From an uncultured Lachnospiraceae bacterium (GTDB lineage: Bacteria; Bacillota; Clostridia; Lachnospirales; Lachnospiraceae): a DNA stretch of 42,143 bases. Both the position numbers and the translations under genes were made by a program. Location of the stretch: assembly GCA_948473115.1 (NCBI GenBank), contig CAOKWI010000037.1, positions 1-42,143 on the forward strand, read 5' to 3'. The notes under the pieces were generated by a model. It was given only the letters and a program-made list of their open reading frames with translations, did not search any database and had not been told where the DNA came from. This document shows, one piece after another, positions 32,208-40,634 of this stretch. How positions within the stretch are numbered: the first letter of the stretch is position 1; every line of letters starts with the position of its first letter.

Positions 32208-33875
32208 ATGAACAGGACATGGTGGAAGGAAGCGGTTGTGTATCAGATTTATCCCCGCAGCTTCATGGACAGCAACGGGGACGGGATCGGCGATTTACAG
32301 GGTATCATCGGCAGGCTGGACTACTTGAAATATCTGGGGATCGATGTGATCTGGCTCTCGCCGGTATATAAATCGCCCAACGATGACAACGGATACGATA
32401 TCAGCGATTACCAGGATATCATGGACGAATTCGGGACGATGGAGGACTTCGATGAACTGCTTGCTGCCGCCCATGGACGCGGGATTAAAATTGTCATGGA
32501 CCTGGTGGTGAACCACACCTCGGATGAGCACAGATGGTTTGTGGAAAGTCGGAAATCCAGGAACAATCCTTACCGCGACTATTACATCTGGCGGGACGGA
32601 CAAGACGCGCAGACGCCACCCAATAACTGGGGCTCCTGCTTTGGCGGATCCGCCTGGCAGTATGACGAGGCAACCGGTATGTATTATCTGCACCTGTTTT
32701 CAAAAAAACAGCCCGACCTGAACTGGGATAACGAAAAAGTCCGCCAGGAAGTGTTCGACATGATGACCTGGTGGTGTGAAAAGGGCGTGGACGGTTTCCG
32801 CATGGATGTGATCAGCATGATTTCCAAGACAAAGGAGATGCCGGACGGGGAGACACACGGCATGTACGGCGACTTCGGCCCCTATTGTGTGCATGGCCCC
32901 AATGTCCACAAATATCTGCGGGAAATGAACGAAAAAGTACTGTCCAGGTATGATCTCATGACGGTGGGCGAGACCAGCGGCGTGACCACGGAACTGGCGA
33001 AGCAGTATGCCGGGGAAAACGCCCATGAACTGAACATGGTATTTCAGTTTGAGCATGTGGAGGGGGACGGCAAATACGGAAAGTGGACGGATGAAAAAAT
33101 CTCCCTTACCACCTTGAAAAAGACCCTGTCCCGCTGGCAGACCGAACTTTACGGCAAAGCGTGGAACAGCCTGTTCTGGGACAACCACGACCAGCCCCGG
33201 GCAGTCTCCCGCTTTGGCGACGACCGCCCCCAATACCGGGAGATATCCGCCAAGATGCTTGCCACCTGTCTGCATATGCTGCAGGGGACGCCCTACATCT
33301 ATCAGGGCGAGGAACTGGGGATGACAAACTATCCTTTCCAGAGTCCGGCAGATTTCCGCGATATCGAGAGTATCAACGCCTACCGGGAATGGTGCAGTGA
33401 GGGTCAGATCTCCCATGAAGTGTTCTGGCCCTGCATCACCTTCAAAAGCCGGGACAACGCAAGGACACCGGTGCAGTGGGACGATTCGCCCCAGGCAGGC
33501 TTTACCTCGGGAACTCCCTGGATGGCAGTCAACCCCAATTACAAGGAGATCAATGCTAAGGCGGAGACGTCGGATCCCGATTCCGTGTTCCATTATTACA
33601 GGAAACTGATTGCCCTGCGGAAGGAATATCCTGTGATCGTTTACGGGAAATATGAGGAACTGCTGGCGGACAGCGAAGAACTTTTCGTCTATACCAGGAC
33701 GCTGGATGGCGAGAAGCTTCTGGTGGTATGCAGCTTCTGCGACCATGAGACCACCTTTACCATTCCCGGGGAATTTGCAGGGGCATCCTGCCTGATCTCC
33801 AATGAGGAAAACGTGTACCACAGGGCGGATGTGACACTCAGACCGTTTGAGGCTTTTGTGCTGAGGAAATCATGA
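32208..33875 (+). CDS. malL: Oligo-1,6-glucosidase (GH13 alpha-glucosidase)
   Basis: A 555-residue cytoplasmic glycoside hydrolase of the GH13 oligo-1,6-glucosidase/alpha-glucosidase group. A (beta/alpha)8 barrel has the calcium-type loop DSNGDGIGD (21-29), nucleophile D200 in DGFRMDVIS, acid/base E255 in MTVGETSG and D328 in WDNHDQP; a beta-sandwich C-domain ends the protein. Val201 after the nucleophile is the residue usually seen in enzymes favouring alpha-1,6 bonds (isomaltose, panose) over maltose-specific ones. ATG 32208 is chosen because GAGGAGG lies just upstream. No transporter or sugar regulator is adjacent. The symbol is the family name and not proof of substrate. Confidence 0.93.
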   Translation: MNRTWWKEAVVYQIYPRSFMDSNGDGIGDLQGIIGRLDYLKYLGIDVIWLSPVYKSPNDDNGYDISDYQDIMDEFGTMEDFDELLAAAHGRGIKIVMDLVVNHTSDEHRWFVESRKSRNNPYRDYYIWRDGQDAQTPPNNWGSCFGGSAWQYDEATGMYYLHLFSKKQPDLNWDNEKVRQEVFDMMTWWCEKGVDGFRMDVISMISKTKEMPDGETHGMYGDFGPYCVHGPNVHKYLREMNEKVLSRYDLMTVGETSGVTTELAKQYAGENAHELNMVFQFEHVEGDGKYGKWTDEKISLTTLKKTLSRWQTELYGKAWNSLFWDNHDQPRAVSRFGDDRPQYREISAKMLATCLHMLQGTPYIYQGEELGMTNYPFQSPADFRDIESINAYREWCSEGQISHEVFWPCITFKSRDNARTPVQWDDSPQAGFTSGTPWMAVNPNYKEINAKAETSDPDSVFHYYRKLIALRKEYPVIVYGKYEELLADSEELFVYTRTLDGEKLLVVCSFCDHETTFTIPGEFAGASCLISNEENVYHRADVTLRPFEAFVLRKS

Positions 33876-33898
33876 CCCTGCCGCATGCCGCAGAAACA

Positions 33899-33959
33899 GG
33901 TAATTGCGAAACCCTTATTGAACAAAGGCGTCTCCCTAATTCGGGCTTTCGCAATTGCC
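33899..33959. repeat. Family A repeat, internally deleted copy 3
   Basis: It keeps both ends (GGTAATTGCGAAACCC and TTTCGCAATTGCC) and the segment TTGAACAAAGGCGTC, but lacks about 80 bases of the interior seen at 7588-7725. It lies 24 bases after the glucosidase stop. Confidence 0.75.
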
Positions 33960-33984
33960 TATGTGCAGAAAACTTGAAAGAGAA

Positions 33985-34542
33985 TCACAGTCTCAGCTCT
34001 GTAAAGTCAATCCACAGTTCGTCATAAATATTGACCTTTATTTTATCCCTGAGGGTGTAGGCTGTGGTTCTGAATTTATCCTCTTCCAGGAAATAAACAT
34101 ACACGGACTGATCTATGGGGTTTACGATCCAGTACTCTCTTACCCCGGCGTCCATGTAAAGGTTCAGCTTGCGTACATAGTCATGGCTGGAAGTGCTTGG
34201 GGAAATAATCTCCACGATCCAGTCCGGCGCCCCGGTGCAGCCCCGGTCAGTCAGCTTATTGGGGTCACAGATTACAGTAATATCCGGCTCTACCACGGTC
34301 TTATCATCGTGCTCAAAAAGTTTGACGGCAAAGGGAGCCGGGTAAACCTTGCAGGAGCCGTTCCCGGAATTGATATGATTCAATATGGTATTGAACAGAA
34401 ATCCAAGTATTTCCTGATGTATCCTGCCGGGAACCGCCATGTAATAGATTTGGCCGTCTATCAATTCGGCTCTGACGTTCTCCGGCAGATTGTAGTAATC
34501 CTCTTCTGTATAAGTGTTTTTGTGGGCTAATGCTTCAGACAC
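33985..34542 (-). CDS. Uma2 family (DUF820) PD-(D/E)XK nuclease-fold protein
   Basis: A 185-residue protein of the Uma2/DUF820 group: YTEEDYYNLPENVRAELIDG near the N-terminus, then EPDITVICD and DWIVEIISPST, which carry the acidic residues of the PD-(D/E)XK fold, and YWIVNP later. The family is widespread and its role is unclear, often suspected in mobile-element biology. The start is GTG at 34542 with AAGGAG seven bases upstream. A perfect minus-strand TATAAT at 34576-34571 is a probable -10; the -35 is weak. It is a single-gene unit divergent from the nucleotidyltransferase. Confidence 0.88.
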   Translation of the reverse strand: MSEALAHKNTYTEEDYYNLPENVRAELIDGQIYYMAVPGRIHQEILGFLFNTILNHINSGNGSCKVYPAPFAVKLFEHDDKTVVEPDITVICDPNKLTDRGCTGAPDWIVEIISPSTSSHDYVRKLNLYMDAGVREYWIVNPIDQSVYVYFLEEDKFRTTAYTLRDKIKVNIYDELWIDFTELRL

Positions 34543-34651
34543 AGGTATGCTCCTTTCTATTGATATCCTAATTATAACAGATCGCTGATTTTTTGGAACC
34601 TATTTTTACAGATCCATGCATCGGCTCCGACAGAACGAAAGAGCCAAAAGA

Positions 34652-34680
34652 TTGAAGCTTCTATCCGCAAGTGGTATACT
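34652..34680 (+). promoter_or_regulatory. Promoter of the nucleotidyltransferase gene
   Basis: TTGAAG (34652-34657), a 17-base spacer, TATACT (34675-34680), with an extended TGG just before the -10. The start codon is 35 bases downstream. Confidence 0.65.
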
Positions 34681-34714
34681 CAGAACGGCTTCATAAAAAT
34701 CAGGAGGATTTGTT

Positions 34715-35785
34715 ATGGAAAGAAGAAAAAAAATTAACGACAATATAGTCAATTGGATCGTACATAAAGTAAATACAGAATACGCCGATGATGTCAGCCT
34801 TGTGCTGATATACGGCTCCTACGTCAACGGCACCGCCCACAGCAAATCGGACGTGGACTGCTATTTTATTCCCAGATCGGAGCGTGGATACCATCTGGCA
34901 GTTGATTTTATCATAGACGGTGTGGGATATGATATATTTCCGATGTCCTGGGAAAGGGTGGAAAAAATTGCCGATCTGCACGACAGTCTGGCGCCGCTGG
35001 TTGGCGATGCCAACATCATTTATTCCAACAGCGCGGACGATGTGGAACGGTTTAAATCCATGCAGACAAGGTTGAAAAACAACCTAGAAAATGACGAATA
35101 CGTGGGACAAACCGCCAAAAAACGATGTGAAAGGGCGGGCAGGCTCTGTGCCATGCTGAACCAGAGCCACAATGCATCGGAGGTTCGCAAGACAGCAGGA
35201 TTGCTGCTCATGGCACTTGCCGATGCAGTGGCTGTATCCCATCACGATTATTTTCACTTCGGCCTGAAGAAACAGTTTGAGGATCTGCAGAACCACATTC
35301 CAAACGTTCCCCCCAACATTGTGGAGGGGTATCGAAATGTAGTGAAGGCAGGCGCGATTGAAGATGTGAAAAAATATGCCATGGCACTGTTTAAAGATAC
35401 ATGCGCATACCTGGATGTAACCGTTCCCCTGCAGGAGATATCCGAACATCAAACCCATTCAGCCAATAAAGTAAATGCCCCATGGCTTGCATCACTATAT
35501 GAGGAAATCAGTTCCACATTCCAGAAAATATACGTGTGCTGCGAAACAGGAAATTATATACTTGCTTTTCTTTCCGCAGTATGCCTTCAAAGAGAATTGG
35601 ATGATGCAAAAGAAGCAGGATGCCCCGGTTACGAGCTGCTAAACGACTTCAATTATAGGGAACTTCACAAGCTGTACCAAACGGTCCAAAAAGCAGAGAG
35701 CGATTTCGTACAATTGATCAGAGATCATGGCGGACATATCAGGCAGTATGACAGCTTTGAGCAGTTTCAATCCGCGAAGCTGTAA
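34715..35785 (+). CDS. Nucleotidyltransferase-domain protein
   Basis: A 356-residue protein. The N-terminal pol-beta-type nucleotidyltransferase motif is GSYVNGTAHSKSDVDCY (G34-S35, metal ligands D46 and D48), with a probable third acidic residue at D73 in GYDIF. The remaining 250 residues are helical and unrecognised, as in kanamycin-nucleotidyltransferase-like and HEPN-type partners. It could modify a small molecule (antibiotic) or act on RNA/protein; the sequence does not decide. CAGGAGG lies before the ATG. It is transcribed alone from its own promoter, divergent from the Uma2 gene. Confidence 0.85.
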   Translation: MERRKKINDNIVNWIVHKVNTEYADDVSLVLIYGSYVNGTAHSKSDVDCYFIPRSERGYHLAVDFIIDGVGYDIFPMSWERVEKIADLHDSLAPLVGDANIIYSNSADDVERFKSMQTRLKNNLENDEYVGQTAKKRCERAGRLCAMLNQSHNASEVRKTAGLLLMALADAVAVSHHDYFHFGLKKQFEDLQNHIPNVPPNIVEGYRNVVKAGAIEDVKKYAMALFKDTCAYLDVTVPLQEISEHQTHSANKVNAPWLASLYEEISSTFQKIYVCCETGNYILAFLSAVCLQRELDDAKEAGCPGYELLNDFNYRELHKLYQTVQKAESDFVQLIRDHGGHIRQYDSFEQFQSAKL

Positions 35786-35992
35786 GGCAGGTAGCCAATT
35801 TGCCTGGATCATTCATCAATGGCAAATATCACACCAGACTGGTCAGAGCAACAATAGCTGAAGCAACAAAAAGGGTTTTAAAAAATCTATAATCTGGTAT
35901 AATTAAAATATCACTAAAAAACTGGTATAAAAATATTTCCCGGATCCTGACATTTGGGAAAGCGATTTTAAGACAAGAAAGGGGTAACGCCC

Positions 35993-36244
35993 ATGTCAAC
36001 TTTAGAAAAAACCATTGTCTTACTTCGGGAAATGCCGGAACAATCGCTCGAATCCTTATATGATTTCATTCGTTCGATATGGATTCATCAAGACATAAAA
36101 GCCGAACCTATGGAAAACTCCGTTAATATTTCTGAAAGTATGGAGGGATTCCGTGTGTTACAATCCTTTGCAGGTACGCTACCCGCCGATTTCGACTATA
36201 AAAAAGAACTGGAGGAAATGAGGGAGGAAAAATTACTCTGCTGA
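35993..36244 (+). CDS. Antitoxin-like protein of a VapBC-type pair
   Basis: An 83-residue acidic protein beginning MSTLEKTIVLLREMPEQSLE and ending KKELEEMREEKLLC. The shape fits antitoxins found upstream of PIN-domain toxins: an N-terminal helical domain, a linker, then a toxin-binding C-terminal helix. AAAGGGG lies eight bases before the ATG. An extended -10 TGGTATAAT is at 35896-35903, and a second CTGGTATAA at 35932-35940 could be an operator half. The following toxin gene lacks its first half, so the pair is broken and the last residues here may be affected by the deletion. Confidence 0.65.
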   Translation: MSTLEKTIVLLREMPEQSLESLYDFIRSIWIHQDIKAEPMENSVNISESMEGFRVLQSFAGTLPADFDYKKELEEMREEKLLC

Positions 36245-36485
36245 AGACCGCAGACATTTAATTCTCGGAATTTTAAAATTCCTCCAGGTGGCAAATGTCT
36301 GTCATGAAAATGTGCGACATGCCTTAGAAAGAAATGATTTCCCTGATTTTGAGGATTGCTTGCAAGATGAATGCGCGACACAAAACCATGCATACTATAT
36401 CATCACCCGAAATACCGATGATTTTTCAAACTCAAATATACCTGCAATTACACCATCGGATTTTTTGAAACAGCACCGCTTTTAA
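36222..36485 (+). pseudogene. Truncated VapC-like PIN-domain toxin (C-terminal half)
   Basis: After a stop at 36219-36221 this frame reads SAEDRRHLILGILKFLQVAN and then DFPDFEDCLQDECA, IITRNTDDFSNSNIPAITP and SDFLKQ. These are the second half of a PIN domain: the acidic DFPDFED, the TRN-x-x-DF strand and the final IP-x-x-TP-x-x-FL. The N-terminal half with the first catalytic Asp is absent. The junction lies at the end of the antitoxin gene, suggesting a deletion of about 200 bases. It should be inactive. Confidence 0.75.
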
Positions 36486-36608
36486 CAGGCAGAAAACAGC
36501 TTTGCTGGTTCCGAGTCAACCGCTCCTCCAACCACTTAAGCTGTTCCCTGTCCTATATATCCATTTTGTTTTGACTTCTTTTACCGCTTCTGTTCCAGTA
36601 TATGGCGA

Positions 36609-36643
36609 CTGCAAGCATGCCCACTGGGCTCGTCGCTTGCGGG
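36609..36643 (+). repeat. Family F repeat, copy 3
   Basis: It opens with TGCAAGCATGCC and ends with CGTCGCTTGCGGG, matching 19662-19698. It ends directly beside the stop codon of the ABC permease at 36646. Confidence 0.6.
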
Positions 36644-36645
36644 AG

Positions 36646-39129
36646 TCACTCCGCACTCTCAATGGACTCCACAATATTCATCTTCCCTATGGAACGCAGG
36701 GGAACCGCCGTGGCCAGCAGGCACGCCGCCACGGAGATCGCCGCAGCCTGCCCCATGGCTGCAAGGGGAATTGCCACAAGATGCAGGCCATCCGTCTCCG
36801 CCGCCCGGATGAACAGGACGCAAGTGTACCCCAGCGCAGCGCCGATCAGGGAGGCATAAATGCCATAGTACGCGCCCTCCCAGAGAAAGGTCCGGTACAG
36901 GCTCCTCCTGCTCATTCCCATGGCCCTCTGCATACCGATCTCCGTCACGCGGGTATGAATATTGCTGTATACCGTGTTGATGATGTTCAATATGCCGATA
37001 ATTCCGACAAACAGGATCAGCACAAGGCACAGCATCTTGATCTGTTCAAAGCTTTCCTCCATCTGGGCGTCCGACTGACGGTAAGAAATCCAGTGGGTTC
37101 CCGGGACCTCTTCGCACCACTCCGTCATCCAGTCTTCAAAGACCTCCGGATCCGCATTCTCCTTTAACTCAGGGTAAATTTCGTCATACCGGTCATGCCC
37201 CAGCAGGGCACGGTAAACCGGATCGCTGACTATGACCTGCACCCCGTTCACAAAGCCCTCATTGTTCACAGTGACAGGGGAATCCAATACTCCCGCCACG
37301 CGCATACGGAAATCCCCCATGGTGATCACATCACCCACACAAAGTTCCGTAAATTCCACTTCCATATCACCGTAGGAATACGTGATGGGATTTTTCACAA
37401 AGCATGCCGCTCCCTCCAGAAAATCCTGTCTGTCCTGCCCGCCCAGATCCGGGAACCAGGAGAAAGCCCTCTCCTCATTCACACTGGCAAGCTGCAGTGT
37501 CTCATGGGACTGTACGGTCAGATTCGTGTCAAAGGGCGGCGTTTCCTCCGCAATATAAGGGTTGTACACGGCCAGCCTTGACGTGGAAAGGCTTTCCACC
37601 AGTTCGCTTGCCCGCATTTCCTCCACCGCTCCGGCGCTGATGCCCATGGTTTCGTTTGTGACGGCATAATCCCCCAGGTGCATATCCTTTACCTCACTGC
37701 TGGTATCCAGAAGCGCCGTGAAACTCTGCAATGCAATGTAGACCGTAATGCTCATGACCAGGGAAAGGACGGTGATCGCCGTTCTGCCGCCTCCCCGTTT
37801 CAGGTTGAGCCTTGCGTAATAGGCTTCAAAGTGCCGGATCTTTTTCTGCTTCCTGACCCGCCTCTTGATCTTCACCGCCGTCCCCGCCATGGCCACCGTG
37901 GGCGACACACGGGAAGCGTACCGCGCCGCCGGAAAGGCCGCCGCCATGGCAAACAGCAGCGTGACGGCCACGCTGGCCAGCAGGAAAAGGGGATTTCCCG
38001 TTTGAGTGGCGTAAATGGCTCCCCGCAGTTCCTCCGCGCTGTCCGCCAGGAACAGATCCGGATTAAACATGCCAGTGGCGGCAGTCAGAATCCCCTTTGC
38101 CGAGAGCGCCCCTAGCAGCAGACCCACAGGAAGCCCCATGCCGCAGAGGATCGCAAGCTGCAGGGAAACCAGTCGGTAGATCTGTCCCCTCTCTCCTCCC
38201 ATGGCGCGAAGCGTCCCGTACTCCCTGATCCGCTTTGTGATGGATATTTTCAGGATATTATAGATCACCAGCCCCGCCGCTGCCAGCACCAACACTCCCA
38301 CCAGGACACAGGCAAGCATCATGAAGGGAAACCCTATATTCCTCTCCATACTGTCCGCCTCGTCATAGGAGATGCCCAGGGCATCCAGAAGCACCCAGTT
38401 ATACTGGACATAACGATCCTCCACACCCAGTCCGGCGGCCAGTTCATGGACGATCTCCTGGAACTCCGCCTTGCTGTGGGTCTTAAAATCGGTGGAATAG
38501 AGCTGATACTGCTCCGGCAGCAGCCTGGCGGCCGCGCCGCTGCCCACGATCCCGTCCACCGTCCCGGTGGCATAGCCCACGTAATTGCTTTCCAATATGG
38601 CAGTCAGCCGGAAATCCGCCCTATACTCATACGCGGGGAAACAGCCCGCCATGGTGTTGATGGAGAGATCCAGGGAGACCATATCCCCCACGGATACCTC
38701 CCATCCCAGATATTGCAGCGCATCCTCCGGAAATGCAATCTCGTCCTCCCTCTCCGGCAGACGCCCTTCCTTCACCCTGCCCAGACTGGGGTACATGGCA
38801 AGGGCGTTATCATGATATTCCCGCAGGAACAGGGTCAGTCCGCTGCTGCCCAGTTCCAGACTCCCGACAGTCAAGATGTCCCCCACGTCATACAGACGCC
38901 CGTCCTCATGCAGCCTCCGCGCCTGTTCCTCCGTCAGCTGGTGAAAGGTGGCGTAACGGTTGCCGTTCAATCCCGCCGCCTGCTCCTCACGCATGGACTG
39001 CAAAATCCCTATGGACTGACCCACCGCAGTGGTCATGATGGTGGACATAATTACCGCAATCAAAATGAGCACAGCCGTCACCCGCTGTACCTTTAATTCT
39101 TTCCATGCAAGACTCAAATATGTTTTCAT
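36646..39129 (-). CDS. ABC transporter permease, FtsX/MacB type
   Basis: A permease of 827 residues. A first membrane helix (about 18-40) is followed by a large extracytoplasmic domain, three helices within an FtsX domain (about 255-400), a fourth helix near 445-465, a second extracytoplasmic domain, and a second FtsX domain (about 690-815, with NIINTVYSNIHTRVTEIGMQ). This is the layout of MacB/LolCDE-like exporters that push lipoproteins, peptides or antimicrobials outward. ATG 39129 is chosen for its ribosome site GGGAG. It lies downstream of its ATPase, but 286 bases separate them, filled by the 64-bp tandem repeat and a family G hairpin. Confidence 0.9.
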   Translation of the reverse strand: MKTYLSLAWKELKVQRVTAVLILIAVIMSTIMTTAVGQSIGILQSMREEQAAGLNGNRYATFHQLTEEQARRLHEDGRLYDVGDILTVGSLELGSSGLTLFLREYHDNALAMYPSLGRVKEGRLPEREDEIAFPEDALQYLGWEVSVGDMVSLDLSINTMAGCFPAYEYRADFRLTAILESNYVGYATGTVDGIVGSGAAARLLPEQYQLYSTDFKTHSKAEFQEIVHELAAGLGVEDRYVQYNWVLLDALGISYDEADSMERNIGFPFMMLACVLVGVLVLAAAGLVIYNILKISITKRIREYGTLRAMGGERGQIYRLVSLQLAILCGMGLPVGLLLGALSAKGILTAATGMFNPDLFLADSAEELRGAIYATQTGNPLFLLASVAVTLLFAMAAAFPAARYASRVSPTVAMAGTAVKIKRRVRKQKKIRHFEAYYARLNLKRGGGRTAITVLSLVMSITVYIALQSFTALLDTSSEVKDMHLGDYAVTNETMGISAGAVEEMRASELVESLSTSRLAVYNPYIAEETPPFDTNLTVQSHETLQLASVNEERAFSWFPDLGGQDRQDFLEGAACFVKNPITYSYGDMEVEFTELCVGDVITMGDFRMRVAGVLDSPVTVNNEGFVNGVQVIVSDPVYRALLGHDRYDEIYPELKENADPEVFEDWMTEWCEEVPGTHWISYRQSDAQMEESFEQIKMLCLVLILFVGIIGILNIINTVYSNIHTRVTEIGMQRAMGMSRRSLYRTFLWEGAYYGIYASLIGAALGYTCVLFIRAAETDGLHLVAIPLAAMGQAAAISVAACLLATAVPLRSIGKMNIVESIESAE

Positions 39130-39132
39130 ACT

Positions 39133-39301
39133 AACTCCCATCTGCCCGCTTTGGCGGGCACTCAAATCAGGATCGTGAAATGATCTTTTTCACGTTAACT
39201 CCCATCTGCCCGCTTTGGCGGGCACTCAAATCAGGATCGTGAAATGATCTTTTTCACGTTAACCTCCATGTCGCGGCCCTGCCGCGACTCAAATCTGGAT
39301 G
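39133..39301 (-). repeat. 64-bp tandem repeat upstream of the permease start
   Basis: Two identical 64-bp units (39133-39196 and 39197-39260) and a degenerate third up to about 39301. On the minus strand each full unit has a CGTGAAA/TTTCACG stem, a TGCCCGCcaaaGCGGGCA hairpin, and GGGAGTTA directly before an RTG codon followed by AAA. The exact unit reads GTG AAA AAG ATC ATT TCA then CGA TCC TGA, an eight-codon mini-frame. The real permease start follows the same GGGAGTTA. Confidence 0.9.
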
Positions 39302-39395
39302 AAGAATACCGCATTTCAGGCATTCTTCGGTGTGAAGTTTTAGAAGTTCTTGGCGAAGCAGCCTATGCTGCGAGCCTTAGAACTTCTCTTCACAC
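39301..39395 (-). repeat. Family G hairpin module, copy 2
   Basis: On the minus strand GTGTGAAG...CTTCACAC encloses AGAAGTTCTAAGGC/GCCAAGAACTTCT, followed by GAAGAAT/ATTCTTC. The order of stems equals that at 24600-24708. It starts about 20 bases after the ATPase stop. Confidence 0.75.
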
Positions 39396-39415
39396 TAACC
39401 TCCCGTGATTCCGCT

Positions 39416-40075
39416 CTACAGAATTTTTCCATCCACAATGGTGAAGCGCCTGGGCGCCATTTCCGCGATCCGGGGATCGTGGGTGATGACCACAAGTGTC
39501 TTGTTCATTTTCTCCCGGATCTCGCACAGCATTTTCATCACCTCGCCGCCGCTTTTGCTGTCCAGGTTCCCGGTGGGCTCATCGGCGAAAATAATGTCCG
39601 GCTTCGCGATCAGGGCACGGGCGATGGCCACCCGCTGCTGCTGGCCGCCGGAAAGTTCATGGGGCAGATGGTTCAGCCGGGCATCCAGCCCCAGCAGCTG
39701 TGTCAATTCGCCCAGATATTTTTCATCCGGCTGCTGCCTGTCAAGCAGAAGGGGCATTATGATGTTCTCTCTCGCAGTAAGCACCGGCAACAGATTAAAC
39801 TGTTGGAATATGAAACCGATCTTCCTGCGGCGGAAAGCAGACATTTCCTGATCGCTGCCCTTGTGGATGTCCCTGGTCCCGTACAACACCTGGCCGGAGG
39901 TGGGCGCGTCCAGTCCGCTTATGATATGGAGCAGGGTGCTCTTACCGCTGCCGGAGGGACCCATGATGGAAAGGAAATCTCCCCCATTTATGGTCATATC
40001 CGCATGATCCAGCGCCACGACCCTATTGTCCCCGCTTCCGTAGATCTTCGAGATACCGTTTACCTTAATATCCAT
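39416..40075 (-). CDS. ABC transporter ATP-binding protein, MacB/LolD type
   Basis: A 219-residue ATPase with Walker A GPSGSGKST (39-47), a Q-loop at IFQQFNLLP, the signature LSGGQQQR (141-148), Walker B IIFADEP with the catalytic Glu, the D-loop NLDS and H-loop His in VITHD. It has the length and the LLPVLTARENI segment typical of the MacB/LolD/FtsE group, and it drives the FtsX-type permease that follows. GGAGAG lies upstream of the ATG, and a promoter is visible at 40111-40139. No periplasmic or membrane-fusion partner is seen. Confidence 0.93.
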   Translation of the reverse strand: MDIKVNGISKIYGSGDNRVVALDHADMTINGGDFLSIMGPSGSGKSTLLHIISGLDAPTSGQVLYGTRDIHKGSDQEMSAFRRRKIGFIFQQFNLLPVLTARENIIMPLLLDRQQPDEKYLGELTQLLGLDARLNHLPHELSGGQQQRVAIARALIAKPDIIFADEPTGNLDSKSGGEVMKMLCEIREKMNKTLVVITHDPRIAEMAPRRFTIVDGKIL

Positions 40076-40110
40076 AAAAATACTCTCCTTATCCTTTTGA
40101 TAAGAAGAGT

Positions 40111-40139
40111 ATATAATCCAAATCTCAAATTTTCCTCAA
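40111..40139 (-). promoter_or_regulatory. Promoter of the ABC exporter operon
   Basis: On the minus strand TTGAGG (40139-40134), a 17-base spacer and TTATAT (40116-40111), about 40 bases before the ATPase start. Confidence 0.55.
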
Positions 40140-40166
40140 GTTCACCTCTTTGGGACAGCACAAATT

Positions 40167-40634
40167 TCACACTATGCCGCCGATCAGGACTTTTTTCCCG
40201 CAGAAAGCAAAACCATACTTCCGTATCCGTTCCCTGGGAATCCCCTTTGCCACCAGATTCTCCTGATAACCCTTTTCCTCTATCTGCCGCAGCGCCTCCC
40301 GCACCGTATCTCCCAGATCCTTTTCCTCCCCATCCTGCACCTTAAATTCAAATATAAATGCATCATAATCATAACCCGCCCCGGACAATACTTTCGGCTC
40401 CAGCATTACATCATATCGACCCAAACCGCTTTCGCGGTTGGAAGTGATGGTATACCGGTCTGCCAGTTCCACCATCAGCCCCAGCACAAAGCCATGATAA
40501 TAATGCGAAGCTGACGCTTCGCATGGTTCCGGTTCCTCCCCGGAGGGATTTCTGCCCGTGTCAAAATAACTGAATGTCTGCAATGCAATCTTATTCACAT
40601 AAGCGTTCATGGCCTTTACGTCATCAGAAAGCAA
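40167..40634 (-). pseudogene. Decayed AAA-ATPase/PD-(D/E)XK protein, C-terminal piece
   Basis: This encodes the nuclease-like end of a protein related to 27647-29385: SDDVKAMNAYVNKIALQTFS, GRYDVMLEPKVLS and FIFEFKVQ, then GFAFCGKKVLIGG. It is out of frame with the ATPase half because about 155 codons of the middle are missing. A 22-base hairpin at 40503-40524 adds about seven residues (PCEASAS) absent from the paralogue. Confidence 0.85.
40503..40524. repeat. Small in-frame hairpin insert
   Basis: ATGCGAAGC-TGAC-GCTTCGCAT within the pseudogene, encoding the extra EASAS stretch. Comparable in size and position type to the hairpin at 27920-27937 in the paralogue, but unrelated in sequence. Confidence 0.6.

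Noticed and set aside
32700..33821. Long antisense open frame across the glucosidase gene
   Set aside because: The plus-strand gene has full catalytic motifs; the antisense product is a typical shadow of GC-rich coding sequence without a ribosome site.
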